This document shows positions 1 through 8,653 of a stretch of DNA of 64,000 nucleotides, one piece after another. The notes under the pieces are model-generated. The model had not been told where the DNA came from. It did no database searches and saw only the letters and a list, made by a program, of their open reading frames with translations. Both the position numbers and the translations under genes were made by a program. The DNA is from Xenorhabdus nematophila ATCC 19061 (GTDB lineage Bacteria; Pseudomonadota; Gammaproteobacteria; Enterobacterales; Enterobacteriaceae). Each line of letters opens with the position of its first letter. The first letter of the stretch is position 1. Where the stretch lies: positions 3,564,665 through 3,628,664 of the forward strand of contig NC_014228.1 of the NCBI RefSeq assembly GCF_000252955.1, written 5' to 3'.

Positions 1-762
1 ATGCTCTCTTGGCACCCGCCCCAGATAACTGGCAAAATGGCGGCCATTTTTGAAGTGCGTGCTGTCGCCCAAAGCGACCATCAGAGCCGATGCCCCCAAC
101 GGGCCGATACCCGGCAGTGTTAGCAAACGACGGATATCTTCTTGTTGCGCATTCAGCTGGTCGAGGCGTTTATCCAGCACGTTCAGGCGCTGCTGTTGTT
201 CTTTGAGTTCACGCAAGAGTTCCTGAAATAATTCACGGCTCAACGGCGTCAGGTCATTTTCCGCGTTTTCCAGATAGTCAGGCAAACATTGCTCAACCTT
301 GTGGGCACTTTCCGGTATGGCAATGCCATATTCTAAGCCCAGTCCCCGGATTTGATTAATCAGTGCCGTTCTGTTTTTCATGAGCCGCTGGCGAACCCGG
401 TGCAAACACTGAATATCCGGTTGTTCCTGTGTTTTTTCCGGGACATAACGCATTCCCGGACGACGGTCGGCTTCCACAATAGCCACAGCATCGTTTTTAT
501 CATTCTTGCTGCCCATTCTGAACGGGGCGACATATTGGGGGCTGATTTGCTTCACCTCATGACCAAAGCGTTTAAATTGGCGGCTCCAATAATTTGCGCT
601 GCCACACGCCTCCATCACGATTTTTGAAGGGGGTTGTTGAGCAATGAATTCAGTGAGTTTCTCACGCATAATCACCGTATTTTTAATTGTTTTTCCGAGT
701 GGAGACACAATATGTAATTGAAACACTCGCTTTGCCAGATCAATTCCGATAACTTGTTCCAT
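1..762 (-). CDS. IS110-family transposase (partial, runs off left edge)
   Basis: This is the first 254 codons of a DEDD transposase of the IS110/IS1111 type; the 3' part lies beyond base 1. The protein opens with MEQVIGIDLAKRVFQLH, carrying the first catalytic Asp, followed by VMEACGSANYW with the Glu and KNDKNDAVAI with further acidic residues. A coiled region rich in Gln and Arg comes next, then LPGIGPLGASALM, the helix-hairpin-helix start of the Tnp_20 half. The sequence stops at VPREH, just before the serine-containing C-terminal block. The start is the ATG at 762, since no upstream in-frame alternative fits the family. The element seems to sit in the left end of the IS982 copy next to it. 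Confidence 0.9.
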   Translation of the reverse strand, partial: MEQVIGIDLAKRVFQLHIVSPLGKTIKNTVIMREKLTEFIAQQPPSKIVMEACGSANYWSRQFKRFGHEVKQISPQYVAPFRMGSKNDKNDAVAIVEADRRPGMRYVPEKTQEQPDIQCLHRVRQRLMKNRTALINQIRGLGLEYGIAIPESAHKVEQCLPDYLENAENDLTPLSRELFQELLRELKEQQQRLNVLDKRLDQLNAQQEDIRRLLTLPGIGPLGASALMVALGDSTHFKNGRHFASYLGRVPREH

Positions 763-839
763 TGGACACCTCTGTCATATTTTTGCTGATGTATTCAGCA
801 TGGCTCACTGAAGCCGTTTTGGGGAGGTGTCCATTTCAT

Positions 840-1829
840 TAATTCTGGATAAGAAATTGACGATAAGCCTGTTCCAGGAGCCATGTTTTGGTGCTCGCCG
901 AAACAGCTCCGAGGAGGAACAGGCTATGAACAAATTAGTTGAAATATTTTGTGATGTCGATGATTTTTGCCGTTTTTTTATCCCACAGTGGACACAATTT
1001 TGTCTCGATAATGGATACCGCCTTCGTCGCCGACAAGGTCATATGTATCCCAGTGAAATCATGACTATTTTGATCCTCTTCCATATGTCGAATTACCGTA
1101 ATTTTAAACTTTTTTATCTGGAACATATTTGGAAATATCACCATCACGATTTTCCCACCTTACTGAGTTATACCCGTTTTGTCAGTGTCGCGCCTTCCGT
1201 TTTGACGCCGCTGTGCAGCTATCTGACTCAATTAAAAGGAAAACCCACCGGTATTGCTTTTATTGACTCCACGAGCTTGCGCGTGTGTCATAACATTCGT
1301 ATTCCCCGTCATAAAGTATTTGAAGGGGTCGCCGCACGAGGAAAAACATCAATGGGCGGGTTTTATGGTTTCAAATTACACTTGATTGTGAACCATTTGG
1401 GGGAAATTCTGGCGCTTAAAGTGACACCGGGTAATGTAGATGATCGAGAGCCTGTTCGTGAATTATCACAAGCATTAACGGGTTCTCTTTACGGTGACAA
1501 AGGCTATCTCAGTAAAGCATTGGCGGACGATTTAGCCCAAAACGGGATCACTTTCATCACAAGGAAGCGCCGGAACATGAAAGCACAAGCGCAGGCAGAG
1601 TGGGATAGAATAATGTTATTAAAACGGTTTATTATCGAAACCATTAATGGTCAATTGAAACTCATTTCTCAAATAGAGCATTCTCGTCACCGAAGTATAA
1701 AAGGATTTCAGTTAACCGTTTTATGTGGATTGATTGCTTACTGCATGAAAGAAAAGAAACCGTCACCAAAGATTTTCTACTCAGATGACGATTTCCCCGC
1801 AGCAGCTTAAGCAGAATTCGGGTTAACTA
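840..1829 (+). mobile_element. IS982-family insertion sequence, left end damaged
   Basis: The right end, read inwards on the minus strand, is ACCCGAATTCTGCTTAAG (about 1811-1829). The left side at about 840 keeps only AATTCTGGATAAG, the inner part of the matching inverted repeat, because the IS110 element abuts it. The right end joins IS630 sequence at TAACTACAAGG, which continues exactly as in the second IS630 copy at 49.5 kb. So IS982 inserted into IS630, and IS110 probably inserted later into the IS982 end. Exact ends are approximate. Confidence 0.7.
926..1810 (+). CDS. IS982-family transposase
   Basis: A 294-residue DDE transposase of typical IS982 length. Visible blocks are FIDSTSLRVCHN (first Asp), GFYGFKLHLIVNHLGEILA, the second Asp in SLYGDKGYLS, and KRFIIETINGQLK carrying the Glu, with the usual spacing. 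The ATG at 926 was chosen because GGAGGAACAGG lies just upstream; an upstream in-frame ATG at 827 has no ribosome site and would run into the IS end. The frame is uninterrupted, so the enzyme may be active, although the left terminal repeat looks damaged. Confidence 0.88.
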   Translation: MNKLVEIFCDVDDFCRFFIPQWTQFCLDNGYRLRRRQGHMYPSEIMTILILFHMSNYRNFKLFYLEHIWKYHHHDFPTLLSYTRFVSVAPSVLTPLCSYLTQLKGKPTGIAFIDSTSLRVCHNIRIPRHKVFEGVAARGKTSMGGFYGFKLHLIVNHLGEILALKVTPGNVDDREPVRELSQALTGSLYGDKGYLSKALADDLAQNGITFITRKRRNMKAQAQAEWDRIMLLKRFIIETINGQLKLISQIEHSRHRSIKGFQLTVLCGLIAYCMKEKKPSPKIFYSDDDFPAAA

Positions 1830-2411
1830 CAAGGCGCTAAAAGACGAAGCGGGTCAGCATGAACCGCTCCTGTTCAGGGATGCGGTGCCTCCTTCACCGT
1901 CCACAAAGCTCAGCGCGGGCGGGATGAAAGCAGGAAAAAATCAGGTAAAAGTGGCCGAAACGACCGGCAGTCGTACCCGTCTCAATATGCTGGGTGCCCT
2001 GAATTTACACCGCATTGAAGACACCGTGCTCCGGGAAGACCCGGGTATCAATGCCGAAAACATCGCGTATTTCGTCGGCGCGCGCCGGGAAACTGACCCG
2101 CTTTCGCAAAAAATCCCTATTATTCTGGATAATGCGGGTTACCCCGGGCAGAATGCGTGAAAGATATTGCGTATGGGCTTAATATTGAATTGCATTACCT
2201 GCCGCCTGACAGCCCAAATCTCAATCCGATAGAGCGATTGTGGAAGTATATGAATGAGCCAGTGCGTAACAATGTCTATTTTCCGGATGCGCAGACGTTT
2301 CGTGAAACCCTGCGTCACTTTTTCCATGTCATGTTGCCAGAAAAAGCGAAAGAACTCACGACCCGACTGACTGACCATTTTCAGATTTTAAAACCTGCAT
2401 CTTCAAGTTAG
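1829..2411 (+). pseudogene. IS630-family transposase, 3' part, frameshifted
   Basis: The C-terminal two thirds of an IS630-type DDE transposase. The first segment encodes ALNLHRIEDT and PIILDNAGYPG; the second, in a shifted frame, encodes ELHYLPPDSPNLNPIERLWK, the terminal Glu block. The shift comes from a run of four C near 2142 where the copy at 49.8 kb has five. The 5' part is separated by the IS982 insertion and is not in the window. The right end near 2411-2420 has cut the retron reverse transcriptase. Not functional. Confidence 0.85.
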
Positions 2412-2856
2412 ATTGGTATAGCACTAATTTACCACTGTTTTTTTTACTCGGTCTCCAAAACAGCAATCTTTGTAGAATAATCCGGTCAGACTCAGTGATA
2501 AATATTTCTTTTTTATTCCAACTCTGCCATAAAAGATCAGGAGTAATGGAGTTGAAAAAATTCTCCAAATCCATTTTCAGGAAATATTGATTACCTTTAT
2601 GGTAGTTTGCATTATCCTTGATCGATAAGCCTTGGCGGTATGCCATAGCACTATGATGCACAGGTAATTTATAACACTTAAGAAAAGCAGTTTGGTATTC
2701 TTTAAGCCTTTTACTTGGCTGGGCAATGATCCTATTACCTGATCTACGCTTAGGTATAGAGTAAACTTTATATTTTTTCGGGGCGTCAGAAAGAAAAGTG
2801 AATGCTTCTGTTTCACTTACCCCCAACGCCTTTGCTAGATCAAATAAGACTGTCAT
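2356..2856 (-). pseudogene. retron-type reverse transcriptase, truncated N-terminal part
   Basis: About 145 residues match the start of bacterial retron reverse transcriptases: a helical N-terminus with FLSDAPKKYKVYSIPKR, RIIAQPSKRLKEYQ, AMAYRQGLSIKDNA, and QYFLKMDLENFFNSI with the first catalytic Asp. The reading breaks after GKLVL near 2420, where IS630 sequence starts; the final 20 or so codons are IS sequence read through. The YxDD catalytic motif and thumb are missing, so the enzyme is dead. A likely msr-msd RNA lies directly upstream on the same strand, in the order usual for retrons. An accessory effector gene, if there was one, is gone. Confidence 0.82.
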
Positions 2857-2875
2857 TTAACCTCTGATAGTAAAA

Positions 2876-2897
2876 AGCCCAAGAGAAAACTTGGGCT
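2876..2897 (-). terminator. hairpin between retron RNA and reverse transcriptase
   Basis: An 8-bp stem (AGCCCAAG/CTTGGGCT) with a 6-nt loop, followed on the minus strand by five T. It could end part of the retron RNA transcription or act as an attenuator before the reverse transcriptase frame. Confidence 0.5.
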
Positions 2898-2899
2898 TT

Positions 2900-3011
2900 A
2901 GAATTACTCTTTACTAGAGACAGCGAATTAAACGTGTTCAATAAGTTAGAGTCTGGCTAATCACCCGACTAGACGAAGTTCGTCCAAATCACTAAAGAGC
3001 TTTTTAATTCT
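2900..3011 (-). ncRNA. candidate retron msr-msd RNA
   Basis: Just upstream of the truncated reverse transcriptase, minus-strand bases 3011-2993 (AGAATTA, AAAAG bulge, CTCTTTA) pair with 2913-2900 (TAAAGAGTAATTCT). That makes a 14-bp a1/a2-type stem interrupted by one 5-nt bulge. Inside are a short hairpin GACGA-ACT-TCGTC, a second imperfect hairpin based on AGTC...GACT, and the pair ATTGAAC/GTTTAAT. Position, strand and flanking complementary ends agree with a retron ncRNA. The total length of about 112 nt is short, so the msd part would be small. No covariance model was run. Confidence 0.6.
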
Positions 3012-3261
3012 ATGCCAAGAGCTCAAGTATAACAATCTTTGGTTCCTATTAAATATTATACCCCACCCTACCTCACCCCACTAACACACATGCTCTACAT
3101 AAACTTTCTCGAAGAAAATACCTTTCCACAGCTGTAGATGTAGGATCTGATTATATACAAACATTCCCCATAAAAATAATTTCAGTTAAAACGGTCTCTT
3201 GCCCTCTCTCACTTTTGCGAGCATGATCTCAATACCTTTATTCATTAATCAAACAAGTTAC

Positions 3262-4134
3262 ATGCCTACCATCAAAAAACTACAAACTGCAATTTCAAAC
3301 ATGAATATATGGCGAAAGGAAGATCAGCGAGCGCCACATAAGCCATTATTGTTGCTGTATGTGCTTTCTCAATATCAGAAAGGTCATGAACGATTGTTTG
3401 ATTATGGGGAAGAGATCCACCAGCCGTTGCTGGAGTTACTCAACCGTTTTGGCCCAAAACGTAAAAACCATGATCCTTCCTTACCATTCTGGCGACTGCG
3501 TGGCGATGGCTTTTGGACGTTGAAGAACAGTGAATTTTGCACACCACAAAAAGGCAGCAGACAACCGCCAAAACGTGAATTAATTGAATGTGGCGTCAAA
3601 GCCGGCTTCGATCAACAACATTATCAGTTATTGTGTAAAAAACCTGCGGTCATAGATAAACTGGCGCAACAAATTCTCAGTGAACATTTTCCTGACAGCA
3701 TACAGGAACTGCTCGCTAATCAACTGGATTTCTCTTTAAGTCATACCCGCAAAATGCGTGATCCGCATTTTCGCCAACAAATATTGCGGGCTTATAACTA
3801 TGAATGTGCAATCTGTGGTTACAATCTGCGGCATGATGATACTCCCGTTGGATTGGAAGCAGCACATATCAAATGGAAACAATACGGTGGTCCTTGCACC
3901 ATAAATAACGGACTTGCCTTGTGCTCGCTGCATCATTCTGCATTCGATATGGGATCAATCGGCATCGACAGTAATATGAATTTGCTGGTTTCAGAAAGTA
4001 TCAATGGCGGTTCGATGGTTAAGCAGCTTTTTTGGAATTTTGCGAAGAAACAAATACATCTTCCCCAAAACAAGGGCTATTATCCGCAGGAAGGCTTTAT
4101 TGCCTGGCATCGCAACCACGTATTTAAGCAATAG
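3262..4134 (+). CDS. phosphorothioate-binding (SBD) HNH restriction endonuclease
   Basis: A 290-residue protein with an N-terminal sulfur-binding-like domain (RAPHKPLLLLYVLS, then PFWRLRGDGFW) and a C-terminal HNH nuclease. The nuclease shows CAICGYNL, EAAHIKW, NNGLALCSLHHSAFD: two CxxC-type zinc pairs and the His-Asn-His catalytic set. This matches type IV McrA-like enzymes that cut phosphorothioate-modified DNA. The start at 3262 was chosen because it leaves about a dozen residues before NIW, as in relatives; an in-frame ATG at 3199 is possible and neither has a strong ribosome site. No dnd genes are seen, which fits a host that restricts foreign modified DNA. It lies next to the retron remnant. 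Confidence 0.8.
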   Translation: MPTIKKLQTAISNMNIWRKEDQRAPHKPLLLLYVLSQYQKGHERLFDYGEEIHQPLLELLNRFGPKRKNHDPSLPFWRLRGDGFWTLKNSEFCTPQKGSRQPPKRELIECGVKAGFDQQHYQLLCKKPAVIDKLAQQILSEHFPDSIQELLANQLDFSLSHTRKMRDPHFRQQILRAYNYECAICGYNLRHDDTPVGLEAAHIKWKQYGGPCTINNGLALCSLHHSAFDMGSIGIDSNMNLLVSESINGGSMVKQLFWNFAKKQIHLPQNKGYYPQEGFIAWHRNHVFKQ

Positions 4135-4138
4135 AGAT

Positions 4139-4161
4139 TAAAAAAGGGAGCCAAAGCTCCC
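4139..4161 (-). terminator. terminator after potD
   Basis: GGGAGC-TTTG-GCTCCC followed by six T on the minus strand, 25 bases past the potD stop. Because it lies between convergent genes it may also shield the HNH gene. Confidence 0.8.
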
Positions 4162-4185
4162 CCAATAATTCAACTGAACGTTGGA

Positions 4186-5250
4186 TCACTGACCCGCTTT
4201 CAGCTTCTGGAAGTACTCTTCGTACAAGATACTGGCATGACCAACATCATTCTGCCATTCACCTTTCTCGATAATAGCATTATCCGGATACAACGATTTG
4301 TCTTTTGTCATTGCCTTAGGCAGAAGTTTTTTTGCTGCCAGATTCGGTGTCGGATAGCCGACTTTCTCCGCGACTTGAGCCGCAATGTCCGGGCGCAACA
4401 GGAAGTTAATCAGCTTCATTGCACCTTCAACATTCTTGGCATTAGCCGGAATTGCCAGACTATCCATCCAGAAAATGCCGCCTTCTTTCGGCCAGATAAT
4501 CTCAACGGGTGTACCTGACTGACGGGCAACATAGGCCGAACCCGGCCACATCATGCCCACATCCACTTCGCCTTCCATAAATGGATTGGCTGGGTTGTCA
4601 GAATTGAAGGCCAATATGTTTGGCATCAGCTTTCTCAGTTCCTGATAAGCCGCTTCAATCTGTTTCGGATCAGTGGTATTGCCGGAATACCCCAATTTCA
4701 ATAATGCTATCTGGAAGACTTCCCGTGCGTCATCCGTCAGCACTAAACTGCTTTTATACTCAGGCTTCCAAAAATCAGCCCAGGAAGTAATGGATTTCGG
4801 ATCAACATTATCACTGTTAACACCAATCGCCGTGGCACCCCAGATATAAGGGATGGAGTAATCGTTATTCGGATCAAAAGACTTATGCAGCAAATTCGGG
4901 TCAAGATTATGAAAATTGTTCAGTTTGCTTTTGTCGATTTTTTGCAGCATCCCTTCGTTACTCATCTTTGAGACAAAGTAAGTGGATGGAACAACTAAAT
5001 CGTATGCGCCGTCTTTATACGTTTTCAGCTTGGTGTACATGCTCTCATTGGATTCATAGGTGGAATAAATCACCTTAATTCCAGTTTCTTTAGTGAACTG
5101 GTTGAGCAAACCAGGCGGAACATATTCAGTCCAGTTGTAGAAATACAACGTCTTGCCGTCATCTGCGGCAGCGGCATTCACCGAACCAATGCTTAATGCC
5201 ATCATCCCAGCGGCTAACAGACAGAACCACTTTTTCATGTTGTTTTTCAT
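4186..5250 (-). CDS. potD: spermidine/putrescine ABC transporter periplasmic binding protein
   Basis: A 354-residue solute-binding protein that captures spermidine and putrescine in the periplasm and delivers them to PotBC. It has a signal peptide (MKKWFCLLAAGMMALSIG, cleavage after VNAAA), then TLYFYNWTEYVPPGLL, the typical PotD start, with aromatic and acidic ligand residues in the expected blocks (WTEY, FWKPEYKS, DVGMMWPGS, WMDSLAIP). GAGGGG precedes the ATG at 5250. It is the last gene of potABCD, but a 219-bp gap with a hairpin terminator separates it from potC, so it may have its own promoter or be set by attenuation. Confidence 0.95.
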   Translation of the reverse strand: MKNNMKKWFCLLAAGMMALSIGSVNAAAADDGKTLYFYNWTEYVPPGLLNQFTKETGIKVIYSTYESNESMYTKLKTYKDGAYDLVVPSTYFVSKMSNEGMLQKIDKSKLNNFHNLDPNLLHKSFDPNNDYSIPYIWGATAIGVNSDNVDPKSITSWADFWKPEYKSSLVLTDDAREVFQIALLKLGYSGNTTDPKQIEAAYQELRKLMPNILAFNSDNPANPFMEGEVDVGMMWPGSAYVARQSGTPVEIIWPKEGGIFWMDSLAIPANAKNVEGAMKLINFLLRPDIAAQVAEKVGYPTPNLAAKKLLPKAMTKDKSLYPDNAIIEKGEWQNDVGHASILYEEYFQKLKAGQ

Positions 5251-5431
5251 GCAGTGTTTCCCCTCGCAGTTGGTGAGTTAGTATCATATAGGCTCGCGTG
5301 AACCTATCCCCGAAAAAGCGGCTATTATAAGAGCGGTGTTTAACGGGGTAAAGCCACTTATTCCTTACTGAATTGGTGATTAGGAAAGTCATTCTGACTG
5401 ATAAGGATAAACATGAAGTTATCAAAGAAAT

Positions 5432-5457
5432 AAAAACGTAGCCAACCATTGACTACG
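5432..5457 (-). terminator. terminator between potC and potD
   Basis: On the minus strand CGTAGTCAA-TGG-TTGGCTACG forms an 8-bp stem with one mismatch and is followed by five T. It lies 13 bases past the potC stop and before potD, so it probably reduces read-through into the binding-protein gene. Confidence 0.65.
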
Positions 5458-5469
5458 CTTAAATTAATA

Positions 5470-6249
5470 TTAAGACTTACCTGTGCGATCCCGCATCACA
5501 AATTGGCTAATCAGGACCAAAACCAACGACATAAGCAGTAAAATTGCGGCTAATGCGTTCACTTCCGGCGAAACCCCGACTTTTACCATTGAATAGATTT
5601 TCAGTGGCAGGATTTCATAGCCCGGCCCCGTGACAAACGAGGAAACAACCACGTCATCCATCGACAGGGTAAAACTCAATAGCCAACCCGCCATAACGGC
5701 TGGCATGGCCAGTGGCAGAATGATTTTGTGCAGGATAGTTAACTCGCTGGCGCCCAGATCACGCGCCGCTTCCAGCATTTTGACGTCAAAATCTTTCAGG
5801 CGGGAGTAAACCGTCACGACCACAAACGGCAGGCAGAAAGTGATATGCGAGAACAGCAATGACCAGAATCCAAGCGAAACGCCGAGCAGCATAAACAGCA
5901 CCAGTAATGAAATCGCCATCACAATATCCGGCGACATCATCACGACAAACAACATGCCGCCAACGAACTTTTTGCCACGGAACGAGTAACGGTACAGGGC
6001 AACAGCGGTCAGGGAACCGATCAGTGTCGCAAACGTGGCGGATGTCACCGCCATCGTCAGAGAATGTCCCGCCGCTTGCAGCAGACTGTCATTGGAGAAC
6101 AACAGACTGTACCACTCGGTGGTAAAACCCTGCCAGCTAATGCCAAAACGTGACTGGTTAAACGAACTGACCAGCAGAATAATAATCGGGATATACAGGT
6201 AAGCGTAAACGATGGTCATGAAGCCACCGCGCAACAGGCGTCCGATCAT
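5470..6249 (-). CDS. potC: spermidine/putrescine ABC transporter permease
   Basis: A 259-residue inner-membrane permease with about six membrane segments. It carries the EAA loop ([22 protein letters not shown]), where the PotA ATPase docks. The start [11 protein letters not shown] matches the family and overlaps the potB stop by 4 bases (ATGA), so translation is coupled. With PotB it forms the channel of the polyamine importer. Confidence 0.95.
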   Translation of the reverse strand: MIGRLLRGGFMTIVYAYLYIPIIILLVSSFNQSRFGISWQGFTTEWYSLLFSNDSLLQAAGHSLTMAVTSATFATLIGSLTAVALYRYSFRGKKFVGGMLFVVMMSPDIVMAISLLVLFMLLGVSLGFWSLLFSHITFCLPFVVVTVYSRLKDFDVKMLEAARDLGASELTILHKIILPLAMPAVMAGWLLSFTLSMDDVVVSSFVTGPGYEILPLKIYSMVKVGVSPEVNALAAILLLMSLVLVLISQFVMRDRTGKS

Positions 6250-7106
6250 TCCAGCTCCACCTTCTTGTTCAGCAGCTTAGCCGCCCGATAATAGACAAGC
6301 AGCATCAATCCCATCACCAGCGTCAGGCAAATACTGGTCGCCGCCCCGAACGGCCAGTCACGGATATTGAGGAACTGGCTCTTAATCACATTCCCGATCA
6401 GCAAATTCTTCGCGCCTCCCATCAAGTCAGCCACGTAGAACAGCCCCATCGCCGGCAGCAATACCAACAGACAGCCGGCAATAATGCCCGGCATCGTCAA
6501 TGGAATGATAATGCGGATGAACGTCTGCAATTTGCCAGCACCTAAATCCCGTGCCGCTTCCAGACAGGGTTTATCCAGCTTCTCAATGCTGGAATAGAGC
6601 GGCATCACCATAAATGGCAGCAGGATATAAACCAGCCCCAACACAACCGCTTCGGGGGTATACATAATGCGCAGCGGTTTATCGATAATCCCCACCCACA
6701 GCAGGAAATCATTCATATAGCCACGGGTACTGAGGAACATCTTCAAACCATAAATACGGATCAGCGAGTTCGTCCAGAACGGTACGATCAGCAGGAACAG
6801 CATCAGCGGACGCAGTTTCTCCGGCATACGCGCCAAGAAGAAAGCGAACGGATAGCCAATCATCAGACAGCACAACGTCGCCACAATCGCCATATTCAGC
6901 GAATGCAGCAACACTTCAGCATACAGCGGATCAAACAACCGGGTGTAGTTATCCAGTGAAAAGACCATCTGCACCAGATTGGTGTCATCACGGGTCAGGA
7001 AGCTGGTTCCGATAATCATCAGGTTCGGCAAAAAAACAAACAGCATCAGCCACGATACCATGCCGGTAATGACGATGTTCTGGAATAGTTTACGCGTCTT
7101 CTTCAT
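6246..7106 (-). CDS. potB: spermidine/putrescine ABC transporter permease
   Basis: A 286-residue membrane permease with six predicted membrane segments, SFLTRDD near the N-terminus and an EAA loop ([22 protein letters not shown]). The start MKKTRKLFQ at 7106 was chosen over the ATG at 7118 because it aligns with the family start. The coding region overlaps the end of potA by 17 bases and potC by 4, typical of one polycistronic message. Confidence 0.94.
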   Translation of the reverse strand: MKKTRKLFQNIVITGMVSWLMLFVFLPNLMIIGTSFLTRDDTNLVQMVFSLDNYTRLFDPLYAEVLLHSLNMAIVATLCCLMIGYPFAFFLARMPEKLRPLMLFLLIVPFWTNSLIRIYGLKMFLSTRGYMNDFLLWVGIIDKPLRIMYTPEAVVLGLVYILLPFMVMPLYSSIEKLDKPCLEAARDLGAGKLQTFIRIIIPLTMPGIIAGCLLVLLPAMGLFYVADLMGGAKNLLIGNVIKSQFLNIRDWPFGAATSICLTLVMGLMLLVYYRAAKLLNKKVELE

Positions 7107-8205
7107 CGACCAGCACAACCTCCCAGCTTTCTACCCAAGTGACGGCGATCTTCTGGTTCAGGGAATGGTCAACATCCGGATCATCTTCATTGAAGAATTC
7201 ACTTACCATGACCATTTTGCCGTTTTCCATTTCGACCACAGAATCCAGTGTCATCCCCTTATAGTTACGTTCACGAACATAACCTATCAGGCCGGATACC
7301 TGCTCACCATGATTGATCTCTTCTACGCGCAGATCTTCCGGGCGCAACAGCACTTTCAGCGTTTGCCCTACTGTGACTGGCAGCGTGGTGAAAATATCGC
7401 ATTCATGGCCTTCAACGTTGGCGCGTATCCGCTGCGCATCAATGCGCTGCAATACGTTGGCGTCAAAGATATTGATTTCGCCGATAAAACGGGCAACAAA
7501 CAGATTTTTCGGCTCTTCATAAATCTCGCGCGGAGAGCCATCCTGTTCGATATGCCCGTTGCGCATCACCACGATACGATCTGACATGACCAAAGCTTCT
7601 TCCTGATCGTGGGTCACGAAGATAAAGGTAATGCCGAGCTTGCGCTGAAGTGCCTTCAGCTCATTTTGCATCTGTTTGCGCAATTTGTAATCGAGCGCGG
7701 ACAACGATTCATCCAGCAACAAAACTTTCGGTTTATTCACAACCGCACGGGCAATCGCCACACGTTGTTGCTGACCACCGGAAAGCTGTGCGGGTTTACG
7801 CTGGGCAAATTCTTCAAGTTGCACCATGCGCAATGCTTCCTCAACACGCGGAGCAATCTCTTTTTCCGGTGTTTTCTGCATTCGAAGCCCGAAAGCGACA
7901 TTTTCAAATACGGTCATGTGAGGGAATAAGGCATAACTTTGGAAAACCGTATTAACATGACGGTGTTCGGCGGGAATATTGGTAATATCCTGCCCTTCCA
8001 GTAAAATTTTGCCGCTATCCGCATCTTCTAGCCCGGCAATCAGACGGAGTACTGTGGTTTTGCCACAACCGGATGGCCCAAGAATGGTCAGGAACTCGCC
8101 ATCATTGATTGTCAGATCGAGTTGTGAAATAACTTGCTTACTATCGAAGCCTTTACTTAAGGCTTTCAATTCCACAAGTGGAGTCAGAGAGGTGTTCTCA
8201 GTCAT
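7090..8205 (-). CDS. potA: spermidine/putrescine ABC transporter ATPase
   Basis: A 371-residue ATPase that powers polyamine import. Visible are Walker [10 protein letters not shown], the Q-loop [10 protein letters not shown], signature [10 protein letters not shown], Walker [13 protein letters not shown] and the switch His in FVTHDQEEA. The C-terminal TOBE-like regulatory domain contains [13 protein letters not shown] and [17 protein letters not shown]. It is the first gene of potABCD. Confidence 0.96.
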   Translation of the reverse strand: MTENTSLTPLVELKALSKGFDSKQVISQLDLTINDGEFLTILGPSGCGKTTVLRLIAGLEDADSGKILLEGQDITNIPAEHRHVNTVFQSYALFPHMTVFENVAFGLRMQKTPEKEIAPRVEEALRMVQLEEFAQRKPAQLSGGQQQRVAIARAVVNKPKVLLLDESLSALDYKLRKQMQNELKALQRKLGITFIFVTHDQEEALVMSDRIVVMRNGHIEQDGSPREIYEEPKNLFVARFIGEINIFDANVLQRIDAQRIRANVEGHECDIFTTLPVTVGQTLKVLLRPEDLRVEEINHGEQVSGLIGYVRERNYKGMTLDSVVEMENGKMVMVSEFFNEDDPDVDHSLNQKIAVTWVESWEVVLVDEEDA

Positions 8206-8653
8206 TTATGCTATCATCTATCCCTTGGAATAATGCAGATAGAACCGCCACGGGAAAAGACTGTGTTAGCTGGCAGGAGACATCATTTCTCCGCTAAAGC
8301 TCAAAGCCAGTGGCGCCGGTTGAAATTACGAAGCGCGCATAATAAACGCAGTACGCCCAAATTGAAAGCTGATTCAATGATAATATGTCATTTTTTATTA
8401 TCATTTCATGAATGTTCACACTGGAACACCATTTTTAATCTCATTTTTCCAATTGGAAATAATTTCATTCTGATTGTTTTCCAATCAAAAAAATATCCTT
8501 GTTCTTGGCTTCACATATTAAGCGCAACACCGTAATGAACGAAGTAATATTCGATCAAATATCGAGTGATCCATCATCAATCCAAAATATTTCGTATTGA
8601 TAATATCGCTCCCCATTCCGAAGAACAGGGAGCTATCCACTGGAAAAAACAAT
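8206..8653 (-). other. intergenic region between mltD and potA
   Basis: About 450 bases with no convincing gene. The right half is AT-rich and probably holds the potA promoter. A GCTCCC/GGGAGC hairpin at about 8609-8634 lies after the mltD stop but has no T tract. Short open frames here have no ribosome sites or family features. Confidence 0.5.

Noticed and set aside
352..627. A 91-codon frame on the plus strand
   Set aside because: It is antisense to the IS110 transposase, whose motifs are clear on the minus strand.
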